A DNA stretch of 64,000 nt from Lepidostoma basale (GCA_022606425.2 JAHDVF020000902.1:372001-436000), one strand, 5' to 3'; positions 11,649 to 22,492 are shown, counted from the first letter of the stretch. Notes: a model not told the origin generated them from the sequence alone. Numbers and translations: made by a program.

Positions 11649-11837
11649 ATATATTACAATAAATGAATTCAATAAATTTCAAAATAGTAATTTGAAAAAA
11701 CATATATTTACTTATCTTAAAACCCTTTCCAGAAAAGGCGTTTTGTCTAGTTAATTATAATAGTTAATTATTTGTTGTAAACAATTCAATTCAATGTAGT
11801 TTGATTATTTGCATTTCACTTACAACAGCATTTTAAA

Positions 11838-12192
11838 TGCTGATATAAGGAAGGAATGCAGAGCTGAATAAAGTATTATCAACAAAATAATGAAAGGATC
11901 ACTGCGTTGGTTTGGACATATGGAACACATGGATCATGAAAGAATGGCTAAAAAGTGTACGTTAACGATGTTAAAGAAATACGAAGTAGTGGGAGACTGA
12001 GTCAAACTTGTTATGACCAGATTTATTAAAATTTTAAGGTTGGCCTAGCTAGAAGTCGGAAGAATCGACGTATACTCGCTGTATGAATCTGAAGAAATCT
12101 ACAGACGTGTGTCAGGATCGAGTAGTGTGCCAGTCCATAGTATCTGCCTATCCCTTTAGTGAAAAGACGCGATGTTTTTTTTGTTGTTAGTT
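11838..12192 (+). mobile_element. L-A LINE, degraded copy
   Basis: Plus-strand L-A from ATGCTGATATAAGGAAGGAATG through TCACTGCGTTGGTTTGGACAT and TACGTTAACGATG to TGCCTATCCCTTTAG. Many indels; no usable frame. Confidence 0.7.
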
Positions 12193-12199
12193 TTGTTTA

Positions 12200-12640
12200 A
12201 TTATTACATACAGTTTTTAACCGATACTGAAAACAAAAACATGTATTGATAATGAAAGGGTTAAGACAAAAATACATTTTAAATCTAGCAAATTAAATAT
12301 CGATATCTTTAATAGTTAGCAATGATACTGACATACTCGTATGTCTTTTGAGAAACTATTTATGAACATATGTACGTGCGTAGCAAATCAGCTCATCTCT
12401 TACGCTTTCACAATCGAGTTACTAATTACAAATACTCGTATTCGATCTAATTTAACGGCACTTGTCTAACAGTCTTATAAAATATCTATATAAATGTGTC
12501 TTAAATCAAATGTTGTAATAAACATATTAATTGAAAAATAACGCTGTAAACGTTAAGTGGAAAATAAACAGAGTTATTGTTCAATTCCAAAGCTTAATAC
12601 TCGTATAACATTTGATTTAAGACACTTTTTTTTATTTTAA
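12200..12640. other. Unannotated AT-rich spacer
   Basis: No gene or recognised element. AATACTCGTAT-type words recur, as across the whole window. Confidence 0.35.
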
Positions 12641-12715
12641 GATTTACATTATAATGGAATTCCAAAGTGTTAATGCCTTAGCTTTCAATCAATGCATTGC
12701 AATGTATGTTTAAAT
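12640..12715. repeat. FB-C end fragment
   Basis: TGGAATTCCAAAGTGTTAAT then GCCTTAGCTTTCAATCAAT matches the outer ends of FB-C at 58095-58480 and the fragment near 62200-62235. Confidence 0.5.
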
Positions 12716-12894
12716 TTCTTTGAAAAAGATATTTATTTTTATTGTAAACGGTTTAAATTACTTTATCGTAAAGATTTTGGTTTATTTCGCTAACAGGATC
12801 TCGCTGCCAGATTCTGGTTAGAGTTGTGGTTATTTTTCAATGTGTAGCGCATTTGTAATTTTACTTTAAAAAATATCGTAATAGATATGAATAC

Positions 12895-13075
12895 AATCAA
12901 TATAACTAAAATAAAGTAATTAATACGAATGACAACGTTTTTATAGAAGATTTTTTATATTTTATGTGAATGACATGTTTCGCCTATATAAATCATTATG
13001 GAATGTTTGGCATTTGATAATACCTTAGAGACGCGAAACGTGCCATTCGCATAAAGTATAATAATACTAACTTAA
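12895..13075. repeat. FB-A fold-back repeat
   Basis: Left arm TTAATACGAATGACAACG, TTTTATGTGAATGACATGTT and TCGCC; inverted right arm TTTGATAATACCTTAGAG, CGCGAAACGTGCCATTCGC and ATAAAGTATAATAATAC. The arms face each other around a short centre. Confidence 0.7.
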
Positions 13076-13224
13076 TTTATTTAAATTCTAACCGATTTTT
13101 TTTTCTTAGGACATATTTATAGTTTAAGGCATATGTTTCATTATATATAAGATTCCAGGAATGCATAAAAAATTTCGATTTTAGGAAGAAAATAATACTC
13201 TCGAATATCAAAAGTATTTGCCTT

Positions 13225-13330
13225 CTGTACGTACTTTCACAAGTTTAAAAGGTGTCGATCTCAGAGGAAAAAGCGCTCATCAGACTGATTCCTCTCCCAA
13301 CCGGCATCACTGGTTGGTTTTGGGGGCCGG
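13225..13330 (-). mobile_element. L-F coding repeat, short copy
   Basis: The minus strand encodes QPVMPVGRGISLMSAFSSEI-like sequence shared with 35560-35800 and 61675-61910. This looks like the C-terminus of a LINE protein of a family I cannot name. Confidence 0.5.
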
Positions 13331-13469
13331 CAAATAAAATATTAAAGCTGACTCTGTCAAAGATATCAATCAGAAATTTATAATACCTGTACTTGAACCA
13401 ACAACTCCACTCATTTATATAATAATTAAATTTTTCATATTCCTGTTTCCAAAATATTATATTTACATT

Positions 13470-13891
13470 CTTGTCAATCTTGTGCCGACCCTTATGTATG
13501 GAAGTGAAGCATGATACTGGCAAAAGAAGAATCAAATTAGTATAAATGCAGTAAAAATGTTTTTTTTTGGACGAATGTATGGAAAAACTCTGTCTGATAA
13601 AATTTCGAATAACAAAATTTAAGAAGTGAATGCAGTACGAATAAATGTATTATGAACAAAATAATTCTAAATCATTAAGATCGTTTTTATAAATATAGAA
13701 AGAATTAATGAAGAAAGCATAGTAAAGACAGTATTTGTTATTGATATTAACGGAACTAGAAATAGATGAAGACCGAGGAAAACGTGGCACAATAAAACAA
13801 ATCAAATGTTGAATGTTGACGTGAGGAGTCGAAGAAGTCGACGTGCCTGCATGACACGATGTATAAATGTTGAGGAAGCTAGAGAAATTGA
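13470..13891 (+). mobile_element. L-A LINE interrupted by a SINE
   Basis: L-A from TGTGCCGACCCTTATGTATG to GAGGAAGCTAGAGAAATTGA. The sequence breaks at the S1 SINE (13892-14130) and resumes at 14131 with AATGAACATTGTGGCGGTC and TGTGATGGTTAATTAG, the L-A 3' end. The SINE is therefore younger than this LINE copy. Confidence 0.75.
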
Positions 13892-14130
13892 CAAGTGCTA
13901 TGACTGTCAAATCGAAGGTACCGGGTTCGATTCCCGGCGATGTAAGTGTGGTTGTCACACTGTCTTTGGTCTGGTGTAGAAATCACGTAACAATAAAGTG
14001 GCGATAGATTAGCTACCTATCACATATCACGAAAATCGATATGATACCTCTATACCTTTGAGATCGATTTGGCTCGCGCTATAATGATGTAAAAAGCGAT
14101 TCAAAGTAATAATAATAACAATAATATTAA
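13892..14130 (+). mobile_element. S1 tRNA-derived SINE, short tail
   Basis: B box GGTTCGATTCCC near 13922, S1 body with TTTGGTCTGGTGTAGAAATC, then the tail TCGATTTGGCTCGCGC followed by TATAATGATGTAA and AATAATAATAACAATAATA. The A-box half is short, so the 5' end is truncated. Confidence 0.75.
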
Positions 14131-14170
14131 GAATGAACATTGTGGCGGTCTATTTGTGTGATGGTTAATT
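14131..14170 (+). mobile_element. L-A LINE, distal 3' end after the SINE
   Basis: TGTGGCGGTC...TGTGATGGTTAATTAG is the missing 3' end of the L-A copy at 13470-13891. Confidence 0.6.
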
Positions 14171-14334
14171 AGTTCATTAATTATGATTCCAAATTACCGT
14201 TTTCATCTTCATCGTTTGGAGAATAATTAAGTTAATATTATTTTCGCCACTAAAGCTCACTGATTTTCGCCAGTAAAACATATATTTTTTACACATTACT
14301 ATTGTGCCAACATGAAAATATTAACATTGTATTT

Positions 14335-14361
14335 TGTTTATTATTTACAGGTCATACTACG
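14335..14361 (+). other. Gene 1 splice acceptor and 5' UTR stub
   Basis: ATTTTGTTTATTATTTACAG|GTCATACTACG precedes the ATG at 14362. The pyrimidine-rich tract and AG mark the 3' end of an intron, so at least one non-coding exon lies upstream. I could not place that exon or its promoter with confidence. Confidence 0.65.
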
Positions 14362-16137
14362 ATGAAGAACTTGCCGAAAGATTTCGCGCTGTGTTTGCTG
14401 GTGCTAGAGATGGTCTGGATCTCGACCGACTCACTCGACAACATCGATTCGGCCAAACCATCGAAAAATCATCTACATCAACCAAACGAAGAAATCTATT
14501 TCAAGAACAACCATATACCAGTGACCAGAGACAACGGAAATAAAGATTTATCCAAAAAAACAAATATCCATAATTTGAAAACAAAAATTTATTCAGCTAG
14601 TCAAAATAATCAGAATATTATTTTTTCAAAACCAAAAAGACATGAAAATAATGTTTTTTTTAATATACTGTTTCCATACTCAAGTAAAAATATAGAAAAA
14701 TCATCAAAACCACATGCGATCGATAAAAACAGTGTTCTTACAAAAATGGGAGGTATTAGAAAAATTAGTAAAAATAAAAAATACGAAAATATAAACAGTG
14801 CTAAAGATTATGATGATTATTTTTATGAATATAATAAAATAGATCGCAAAAGTTTTCTGAAATATGAAATACGTAATTACAAAAAATATAGTTTGAATAA
14901 AAGCTTAAATAATATTTTCAAAATTTTACCGCATTCTAGGGAAAAAAGATCTATTCGAAAGAGTTGGATGAATGAAAGCAAAAACTCTAAACGAGACGAA
15001 ATAAATCCTAATCAAATAAGTGACGATAATTTAATTATTACAAACAAATCAGAAGAAGATATTGTCTACAGAATACCAACTAATAAGATTCGAATACCAT
15101 ACTTAGAGAGAAGCCAAATCAAAAATCTAAGTTCTAAAATAGAGAATGATAAAAAACACATTCATAAAATTACATTAAACTTGCACGATAAACATAATTT
15201 AAGTGGAAATCATTTACAATTAGTGGAAGATGATAAGCTCGAAGAACGATCAAACTTGAAAAATAACAAAACAGCAACATCTATCAAGCCAAACAAACAA
15301 ACACCAAATTATGTAAAAGTAAATCTTCGCCTAAAGCCAGTTACAAAGAATCAGCTTTCTAAAGGGTATATTGAAGAAACAGATCATGATAACTACCAAA
15401 ATTTGAGTGAAGATTATTCGAATGAAGATTACAATGATTTGAATGAAATTGAAATTTTTAATGGATCAAAAGACAATTCCACACATAATCAAACTCTTCA
15501 TTTTAACGACGCGGACGGAGATTATGAGACAACGAATACAAACCGCTGTCCGATGGTTTATCTTACCGTTAAAAATCATAAGCCAGAAGGGAGATCGTTG
15601 AATCAATGTGCCGATCTTTACATTTTAATTAACAATACTGTAAGATCTTCCAATATCGTGGTTTCAGCTGTCAATGAAACAGAGTTTCAAAAATTCGCTG
15701 ATGAGCCGGCGTTGGCCAATAGTGTGCTCAGTTCTCCAGCTCTCATTGCAGCAGCCCCAGCAGCTGCTATCCCAGCAGCTGCTATCCCAGCTATCTCGGG
15801 ATTGATTCCTATTCCCATACCAATTGGGGGTGGCGGTGGAGGTGGAGGGGGAGGAGGCGGAGGGGGTGGAGGAGCAGGGGGTGGAGGAGCAGGGGGTGGA
15901 GGAGCAGGGGGTGGAGGAGGAGGAGGAGGAGGGGGAGGAGGGGGAGGGGAAGGAGGGGGAGGAGGGGGTGGAGCTATATATTCTTCCATAGGACATTTCG
16001 TTTATGCAAAAACACTAGTTACATTATTTTTATCGCTCATATTATCACCATTTACATTTATTTCATTCTTTTTCCATTGTTTAGCGTTTATTGCGGGCTT
16101 GGTTTTATCTATACTCACATTTTTTGCCCCTGCATAA
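14362..16137 (+). CDS. Gene 1: secreted proprotein with Gly-rich run and hydrophobic C-terminus
   Basis: Encodes 591 residues in one coding exon. I chose the ATG at 14362, 11 bases after a splice acceptor. The frame stays open 20 codons upstream, but those codons fall in the intron. Residues 1-25 form a signal peptide (MKNLP, then ALCLLVLEMVWIS). The next 370 residues are Lys/Asn-rich and look disordered. A furin-like site R193-E-K-R196 precedes Ser197. A short region with the only two mature cysteines, C396 and C416 (NRCPMVYLTVKN, QCADLYILINN), may form one disulfide loop. An Ala/Pro/Ile segment (460-488) leads into about 49 mostly glycine residues (489-537). The last 45 residues are strongly hydrophobic and could be a membrane hairpin. 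Function is unknown; a cuticle, matrix or silk-type role is only a guess. The leader closely resembles that of gene 2. Antisense Pro-rich frames over the Gly run are artefacts. Confidence 0.85.
   Translation: MKNLPKDFALCLLVLEMVWISTDSLDNIDSAKPSKNHLHQPNEEIYFKNNHIPVTRDNGNKDLSKKTNIHNLKTKIYSASQNNQNIIFSKPKRHENNVFFNILFPYSSKNIEKSSKPHAIDKNSVLTKMGGIRKISKNKKYENINSAKDYDDYFYEYNKIDRKSFLKYEIRNYKKYSLNKSLNNIFKILPHSREKRSIRKSWMNESKNSKRDEINPNQISDDNLIITNKSEEDIVYRIPTNKIRIPYLERSQIKNLSSKIENDKKHIHKITLNLHDKHNLSGNHLQLVEDDKLEERSNLKNNKTATSIKPNKQTPNYVKVNLRLKPVTKNQLSKGYIEETDHDNYQNLSEDYSNEDYNDLNEIEIFNGSKDNSTHNQTLHFNDADGDYETTNTNRCPMVYLTVKNHKPEGRSLNQCADLYILINNTVRSSNIVVSAVNETEFQKFADEPALANSVLSSPALIAAAPAAAIPAAAIPAISGLIPIPIPIGGGGGGGGGGGGGGGGAGGGGAGGGGAGGGGGGGGGGGGGGEGGGGGGGAIYSSIGHFVYAKTLVTLFLSLILSPFTFISFFFHCLAFIAGLVLSILTFFAPA
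15826..15972 (+). repeat. GGN trinucleotide tract coding poly-Gly
   Basis: About 49 consecutive GGN codons, broken by a few GCA (Ala) and one GAA (Glu), with a local GGTGGAGGAGCAGGG unit repeated in tandem. This is prone to slippage, so allele length may vary and assembly errors are possible. Confidence 0.85.
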
Positions 16138-16189
16138 AACATTTTTTTGGAACTATTGTAACATCGCGTCGTTTCATTCAATGAATCAG

Positions 16190-16262
16190 CACACGATACA
16201 TTCCTAACATACTTCTCTCACTTCCTTAACATTCATAGATCATGTCACGCACGCGCGTCGAA
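16190..16262 (-). mobile_element. L-A LINE scrap in the 3' UTR of gene 1
   Basis: TTCTCTCACTTCCTTAACAT then TCATGTCACGCACGCGCGTC matches the antisense L-A sequence at 28818-28861. It lies between the stop codon and the first poly(A) signal of gene 1. Confidence 0.6.
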
Positions 16263-16306
16263 TTCTCGGACGACCTAAGAAGCTTGAGAGAAATCAACTT
16301 ATGGAC

Positions 16307-16312
16307 AATAAA
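16307..16312 (+). terminator. Candidate poly(A) signal of gene 1
   Basis: AATAAA 170 bases after the gene 1 stop codon, the first such hexamer downstream. Confidence 0.5.
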
Positions 16313-16464
16313 AAAAAATCTTTAGATTGATGGATAAAAATGCTGTTTCAAAATTGTTGTCGATGAAAATTAATACTAAACTTAAAAAAAACAATATCAG
16401 ATGATAATTTTAGGAATTAAATTATTTAGCTATTCAATAATAGTAAATCATATTATAAAAACAT

Positions 16465-16860
16465 ATTTAAAACAATTAATACGAATGAAAACTCAGTTTT
16501 CTAGAATTTTTATTATATTTTATGGGAATGACATGTTTCGCCCTTCTAAGGCATTATCAAATGTTAAAACTTCTAGAAAACGGACGTCTTCATTCGTATT
16601 AATTATTTATAACATATCATTCATATTAATATGCTGACTTGGAGACCGTGGACGGCGAAGAGAAGTGCAGGAGACCGCAACTACGGTGGAAGGATGATCT
16701 AAACAGACACGTCGGAATAACCTGGATACAGTCTGCACAGGACAGAATGACATCAAAGCAAATGGAGGAAGCCTTTGTCCAGGAGTGGACGGGAATAGGA
16801 TGAAGAATTATTTAATATGGAGTTTTACATCATTGTTCAAGAAACAATAAATATATTTAA
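16465..16860. repeat. FB-A fold-back repeat split by an L-C insertion
   Basis: AATTAATACGAATGAAAACT...GGGAATGACATGTTTCGCCC and the facing arm CTTCTAGAAAACGGACG...CATTCGTATTAATTA (16465-16625). The distal end TTTAATATGGAGTTTTACAT then TGTTCAAGAAACAATAAAT is found at 16815-16858, beyond the L-C fragment. Confidence 0.7.
16632..16808 (+). mobile_element. L-C LINE 3' fragment inside FB-A
   Basis: TGACTTGGAGACCGTGGACG, GACCGCAACTACGGTGGAAG and GCCTTTGTCCAGGAGTGGAC match the L-C copy at 4425-4850. It splits FB-A, so it inserted later. Confidence 0.65.
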
Positions 16861-17437
16861 CACTTTTTCGAAGCTCTTGCGGAAATGAAACCAGTAGGTT
16901 TGTTTAAACAAAATATAAAAATGTTTTTAAATTATTTTGCTACACCACAAAGTAAATGCTTCATACGAAAGTATAATTCATATTGTACACATTTTATAAA
17001 TTAAAGAAATGTGACATATTAAAATACTTGTAGATTTATCAATATAAGAAAATATATAGGCAATCTGTACATAGAAAGAAAAAGAAGAAGATGATCAATA
17101 ATCTGTAAATAACTTTATGATAATTGTAAAAAAATATTATTGATTTAAATTATTGAATATATTATTATAAACATATAGATACAACACTATAAATACAACA
17201 CATGTCCATTATTGATGTCTATACATTTTAATTTATTCAAAAGACTGAGACGTGTTAATTTATTGTTTAATTAAATTAACGACATATATTTATTATGAAT
17301 TAAATTTTAAAAATATGAAATGTTTATAATGAATGAATAAAAATAAAAAAAATGTTAAAAATTTAAATATTATATCTTTTATTACTTTACTATAAGACGA
17401 TTGTAATGAGAAGTTTAAAAAATGTAAAAATCTGACA
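16861..17437. other. Unannotated AT-rich spacer
   Basis: Nothing supported here. Confidence 0.35.
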
Positions 17438-17672
17438 TGATCATCGTGGCTGAGTGGCAAGTGCTTTGACTGCCACATCATAGGTCCCGGGTTCGATTCC
17501 CGACGATGCGATGGCAGAATGATTGTTGCTGTTTTTGGTCTGGTGTAGAATGCAAACGACAAAAATGGCAATGGATAATACCTTTTCACTTATCACGAGA
17601 ATCCATACGATAGCCTTTACATCGATTTGGCTCGCGCTCTAACGATGCTAAGAGCAATTCAAAAAAACAATT
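17438..17672 (+). mobile_element. S1 tRNA-derived SINE, nearly full length
   Basis: Head ATCGTGGCTGAGTGGCAAG (A box) and GGTTCGATTCCC (B box), body TTTTTGGTCTGGTGTAGAAT, tail CATCGATTTGGCTCGCGCTC then AACGATGCTAAGAGCAATTC. It is the best copy of the short-tailed subfamily. Confidence 0.85.
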
Positions 17673-17789
17673 AAATAATTTATTAACGACTCATTTCGGC
17701 CAAAAATTTCAATAAAGACTTTATGGTCCTCATGTACACAAATAAAGAGTACCTATAAACCAGACAGTATTTTTTTCAAATGATTTCCT

Positions 17790-18165
17790 CACGATACGTG
17801 ATCAATTCATAAATAATCTTACTTTCGTACAATATAAAAATAAATATCTCTGATGGCTTGTTCATTATTTTATTAATCATGTAACCAAAAAAAAAAATTC
17901 TTTGGTTAATTAACGCCATCTATCGAAATTAACGAGTACTGGCTTTTATACCAAGATGCATTTATATCTGATTTACACAATACCCTTGTCGTATATAATT
18001 AATTCTTAAATAATCTTACTTTCAATATACATAATATGATAAATACTTCTGGTTACATGACTTGTTTATATTAATCATGTAACAAAAAATATGTTTTTTT
18101 ATTGTGTTGGTTAGTACCATCTATCGATTTTAATGTGTACTAGTTTAGATTCCGAGACCGATTTG
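17790..18165. repeat. Two-copy tandem duplication, period about 197 bp
   Basis: AAATAATCTTACTTTC (17811 and 18008), TTAATCATGTAAC and CCATCTATCGA each occur twice in the same order at about 197-base spacing. The copies differ by many substitutions. No coding capacity seen. Confidence 0.7.
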
Positions 18166-19329
18166 ATGTAATTATGTAGTGTTACCGCTAGGAATTTATC
18201 CGTTTGTTTATGAAATATTCTGTAGATGTCAAATTCGTTATATCAAAATACTAATTTAGACATATTTTTCTTGTATCCATTATATCCACATATTTTTAAA
18301 TATAAACTATTAATCATAAAACATAATAAACTATTATATTATAATATTATATAATAATACTTACGAATAATATTTCCTTTTAAAAATTGTTAAATGTATT
18401 TATGTTTTATATAAATCAATGTACAAGAGTGTAACGTTTTTTTTAGAAATAAATTATTATTTTTACAAAAATTGTCTAAAATTTATACAAATTCAGAATT
18501 TAATGCAAAATCAACAATTTATTAATTATAACTTAATGTTACCTGATAATATGAAGGTTATGTTTTTTTTTAAGTAAAATACTTGATTATTTTATACACA
18601 CAGAAAGTATTAACATGTACTTTTATCACAGCAACAAGATGGCGCCCGTAGGCAGCTGTCATTTAAAATTTCTCACGTTTTTTCTGCATTTTGGCTATTT
18701 TTTTAGTACTTATCAGAATGTGAGATGGTGTAAAAAGAGTTCTTTACAAATGTATGTGCATTGCGGTGAGTGGTGTTGTTTGTATTATGGTGCTTCAAAA
18801 TGAAAGAAATATTACACGATGTACACTCTCATACCCTAGTTGTCGTTCGTTCAGCACAACTTCCCAACAGCCACCCAGCTAAAACGTCAACCTCTGGTTG
18901 AATAGCCTCCAAGCTGGTACTCCCGAGAAGACAGGATATAAAAGGTACTTGTATACTAATGCAAAACAAAAAAACCTTTGAAATCAGTTCTATTTGACAG
19001 TTCAGTGATATGTTGGAATTGTAAAATTATGACATTTAAACGTCAAAATTATAATATCCAAACAATTAGGATGCAGTGACAATAAAAAAAATATCATTTA
19101 ATGGTGACTAAATGATGAAAGGTAAATAAAAAATGCATCCGAAATAAATATCTGCTCCAATAGAAAACACTTCATAGTTATAATGCTAATTTATCTACAT
19201 TACATATTTACATTTTATATAAATACAGAATCGCGTCTGGCAATCAATTATCATGTTAAACTACACATTAATCTAAAATAAAATATACTCGTATGTATGC
19301 ATTATTTTTAAATATATTTAAAAGAATAC
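18166..19329. other. Long unannotated stretch
   Basis: No gene recognised. The 62-codon frame at 18615-18803 has no features. 18830-18950 is GC-richer but matches nothing I know. Confidence 0.35.
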
Positions 19330-20048
19330 ATCATCATTCATCATCAGCCGTCTGTCATCCACTGCTGAATGTAGGCTTCTCCCAAAGCCCGCTACCGCCC
19401 CCTATCCATTGCCGCTCCCATCCATCCATGTCCAGCAATCCTCTTCAGATCGTCGGTCCAGTGGGCAGGGGGACGTCCAACTCTACGGAATCCTGTACGC
19501 GGTCTCCACTCCAGAACCCGTCTTCCCGATCGGCTGTTGGTTCTCCAACAGATATGGCCAGCCCACCGCCACTTCAGTCCGCCTATCCGTAGAGCCACCT
19601 CAGTCACCTTGGTTTGTTGTCGAATGAATTCGTTTCTAAATCTGTCCCTCAAGGTTATTCCAAGCATGGCTCTTTCCATGGCGCGCTGGGCAACCTTGAA
19701 TCTGTAGACTAGACCTTTTGTCAATGTCCACGTCTCGGCTCCGTACGTCATGACTGGCAAAACGCACTGGTTGAAGACTTTAGTCTTGAGGCATTGTGGT
19801 ATTTTGGAAGTGAAAACATGAAGTAATTTCCCAAAGGCTGCCCAACCCAACTGAATTCTTCGGTCGGCTTCTTTCTCGAAATTGTTTCGTCCTAATTGTA
19901 TGATTTGGCCAAGATATGTGTATTCTTGTACCACTTCGAGAGCCGACCCATCGACGGTTACTGATCCCGGGATAATATGTTCATTATACATGACTTTCGT
20001 CTTGTCCAAAATAAAAAAATACATTTGAATTGAAATATTTTTATTCAC
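19330..20048 (-). mobile_element. L-C RTE/BovB-like LINE, best coding copy
   Basis: The minus strand has an unbroken 218-codon frame of reverse-transcriptase C-terminus: VVQEYTYLGQIIQLG, PVMTYGAETWTLTKG, AMERAMLGITLRDRFRNE and LKWRWAGHICW. This is the RTE/BovB pattern common in insects. The frame runs to about 19392, and the 3' end continues into GATGATGAATGATGATG simple repeats at 19330-19345. The polymerase core is missing, so it is 5'-truncated. Confidence 0.8.
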
Positions 20049-20640
20049 GTTGATAGTTAATTACCTATATTGACATAATTTTAAATCACAAACCTTAAAT
20101 ATGAAAATAACATTTTTGAATTTCAAATAATGTAATACGAAATATTTATTTCAGGATTTAAAAAAAATGCAGACTGGTTTGATGCATTAAATTTGAATAT
20201 TTTTTTTTACATGAACAAAATGGAAAATGAAATGAAGATGATATGGCAAAACAAAAAAGATGTTTCTAGAAACGAAGGATGATTACAGCAATAGTGACTT
20301 TGGCTAAGATTGTGGCTTTATTATTGTTTTTCAAAACCGCGCGGAAAATATTATCAATTAGTTTTGAAATGACTTTTGTCATTTTGTATGTTTTAATACT
20401 TCACATAATATGTAATTACTTAGACTAAATGAAATAATTGCAATAAAATTTGACATGTGAAAATATATTTTTTGTATCACTCAATTACAACCAAATTTTG
20501 TGCTAGAACAAAAACTCACATTTTCACAAATATAAAAATTAGTTTTTTTGCATGTAAGTCGGGTTTATATACGTCAAAATATTAAAAATATATTTTAATG
20601 TGCTGAATATTCTTTTATATTCTCTATTATCCAAGTAATA
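20049..20640. other. Unannotated AT-rich spacer
   Basis: Nothing supported here. Confidence 0.35.
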
Positions 20641-20644
20641 CTAA

Positions 20645-20956
20645 TTTCGGGGTTCGAGCGTTTGCGGTAGCCGGCCCATCAGCTTGGAGCAATCTTCCTT
20701 CACACCTCAGATGCATAAATGATCCGACAGACTTCAGATCTAAGCTGAAAACCCATATTTTTCATATTTCATACCCAATTTAAAACATGCATATTTTGTT
20801 CTATTATGCTTTCTAATCGATTGCGAATATCAATCAGATGCAGCGTTCACGATTAGATTTGAAACACGTCTTAATGCGCCCTTGAGGTGATTTCATCACA
20901 AAAACGGCGCTTTAAAAGTTAGCATATTATTATTATTATTATTATTATTATTATGA
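20645..20956 (+). mobile_element. L-E CR1/L2-like LINE 3' end
   Basis: Encodes VAGPSAWSNLPSHLR, then DPTDFRSKLKTHIF, the hallmark end of CR1/L2-type proteins. A 3' UTR follows with GCGCCCTTGAGGTGA and CGGCGCTTTAAAAG, then (ATT)n. A second copy is at 22990-23320. Confidence 0.75.
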
Positions 20957-21660
20957 TTAAGTTGAAGGAAACTAAAACGAGATCTTATGGGTGACAACTA
21001 TTTATTGATGATTTTAAATTGCGCAAATATTGATTGCGCCCACCATGTTTTTCCTGCAAGATGAATGATTAACATTCCGGGGCAAACCAGCTTCTAACTT
21101 TTTCCTGGCAAGGTCCCCCTTTAACCTCTCGTTCACGGCAGTGATTGATTTTTCAATTCCAGAATAAGTCTATTATTTCATTATTTAAGTTCAAAAAGGA
21201 GTCTACATGCAAAATGGGAAAAATTAAAAAATATTTTCTTTAATTGCTTTCAATTCAAAAACTCAGAAATATTAAAATATATTTGCTAAACCCTGACATT
21301 TGTTTTATATTCTCTAATAACTAGGGTTAAAAGGGGTCTATATACGTGTATATATGAAAACACAAAAAAACTGCGTCTTTTTGAAAGCTACGGCCAGGAA
21401 AAAATTATGCTTTTTATGTCAATTCTGACCTCTAGTTATGTATAAATATAAAAAATACAGATTAAAAAACATGTTTTCAAAAATATGTGTGTCAAAAACT
21501 TCCAAAACTGACACGTAAATATTTAGTACTTGAAGAGGCTTGGCCGTTTTCCAAGAGATGGCGTTACATTATTCGTTTGATGTTTTGGTCTCAGGCAATC
21601 ACATATTTTTATATGCCTATGTATGTTAGATGTCAAATAGTACATCACACGTTTATTTGA
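20957..21660. other. Unannotated spacer
   Basis: Nothing recognised. Two scraps with GGGGTCTATATACG-like wording occur (20560 and 21325) but I cannot define a family. Confidence 0.35.
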
Positions 21661-21695
21661 AAACTTAACCAACAATTGTTTTGGTAGCGTTGAAA

Positions 21696-21918
21696 ATGTC
21701 CGAAATACTGCCGAAAAAGCATCATTTGCGGGAAGTGTTGCATCACTATTTTTTATTTAAGAAAAGTTCCTCAAAAACATATCGTTTCTTCAGAAAGGTT
21801 TATGGGGAGTATGCTCCATCTGGGAGAAACTGTAGATTCTGGTTCGAGCATTTCAAATATGGAGATTTCGTCGTGAACGGCAAAAAACGTGTAGGTGATA
21901 TTTATTTTTCCCTTTGAC
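21696..21918 (+). pseudogene. Mariner transposase N-terminus (HTH_48-like), relic
   Basis: From the ATG at 21696 the frame gives LREVLHHYFLFKKSSSKTYR, VYGEYAPSGRNCRFWFEHFK and YGDFVV. This matches the first helix-turn-helix of mariner transposases, where YGE-A-S---CR-WF-RFK-GDF is typical. The frame stops after about 74 codons and the catalytic part is absent. A hAT-type miniature element interrupts the sequence at 22026. Confidence 0.6.
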
Positions 21919-22025
21919 TGTAAAAAGGTCGTAACGGGTAAAAATATTGTGGAATATTTAAAAACTCTTGAATTGGGACTCTCGATATTTTTCTTGTCAA
22001 CAAAGAGGCTAGACTATGCGAGTAC

Positions 22026-22257
22026 CAGTGGCGGTACTGCCATTAAAGCCCAGAAGCCCGGCTTGCGTAACAAAATTTTGAATCAAAACCTCTTCTGGCT
22101 TACAGAGGTTTAGCTCTTGTGCCTATTCCTCTTACGTCTGATGGGAACATTGTTGGAAGGTGATTTGGTGGGTTGTTGGTTTATGCGGGGATACGATTTC
22201 TTAGATTTGGGGTTTTGATTCAAAATTTCTTATGCAAGCCGGGCTTCTGGGCTTCTG
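22026..22257. mobile_element. hAT-type miniature inverted-repeat element
   Basis: Starts CAGTGGCGGTACTGCC and has inverted internal arms (CCCAGAAGCCCGGCTTGCGT and its complement). The right terminus is shortened. Flanking 8-base sequences GCGAGTAC (22018-22025) and GCGAATAC (22258-22265) differ at one base and fit a hAT target duplication. The family is the same as 38188-38436. Confidence 0.65.
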
Positions 22258-22492
22258 GCGAATACGTATGGTGATAAGAACAAATAAGTCATGTCGTGTA
22301 AAAGATTTATTATTATTATTTTTCTTCTTCATTGTGGTTTTGGCATTTTGGCTTGTTACATCTGCGGTTCATTCATGAGAAGTAGACCTCCAGTTTTTCT
22401 TCCATCTCTTTGGAGGTCGCCCCTGAAGTAAATCGTCCCTTGCTACTCTTACGGTCCTAAATTATTCTTATGCATAATAACACTTAAATTAT

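Noticed and set aside
15664..15996. Pro-rich and Ser-rich open frames antisense to gene 1
   Set aside because: They are the mirror of the GGN tract of gene 1 and have no start context or independent features.
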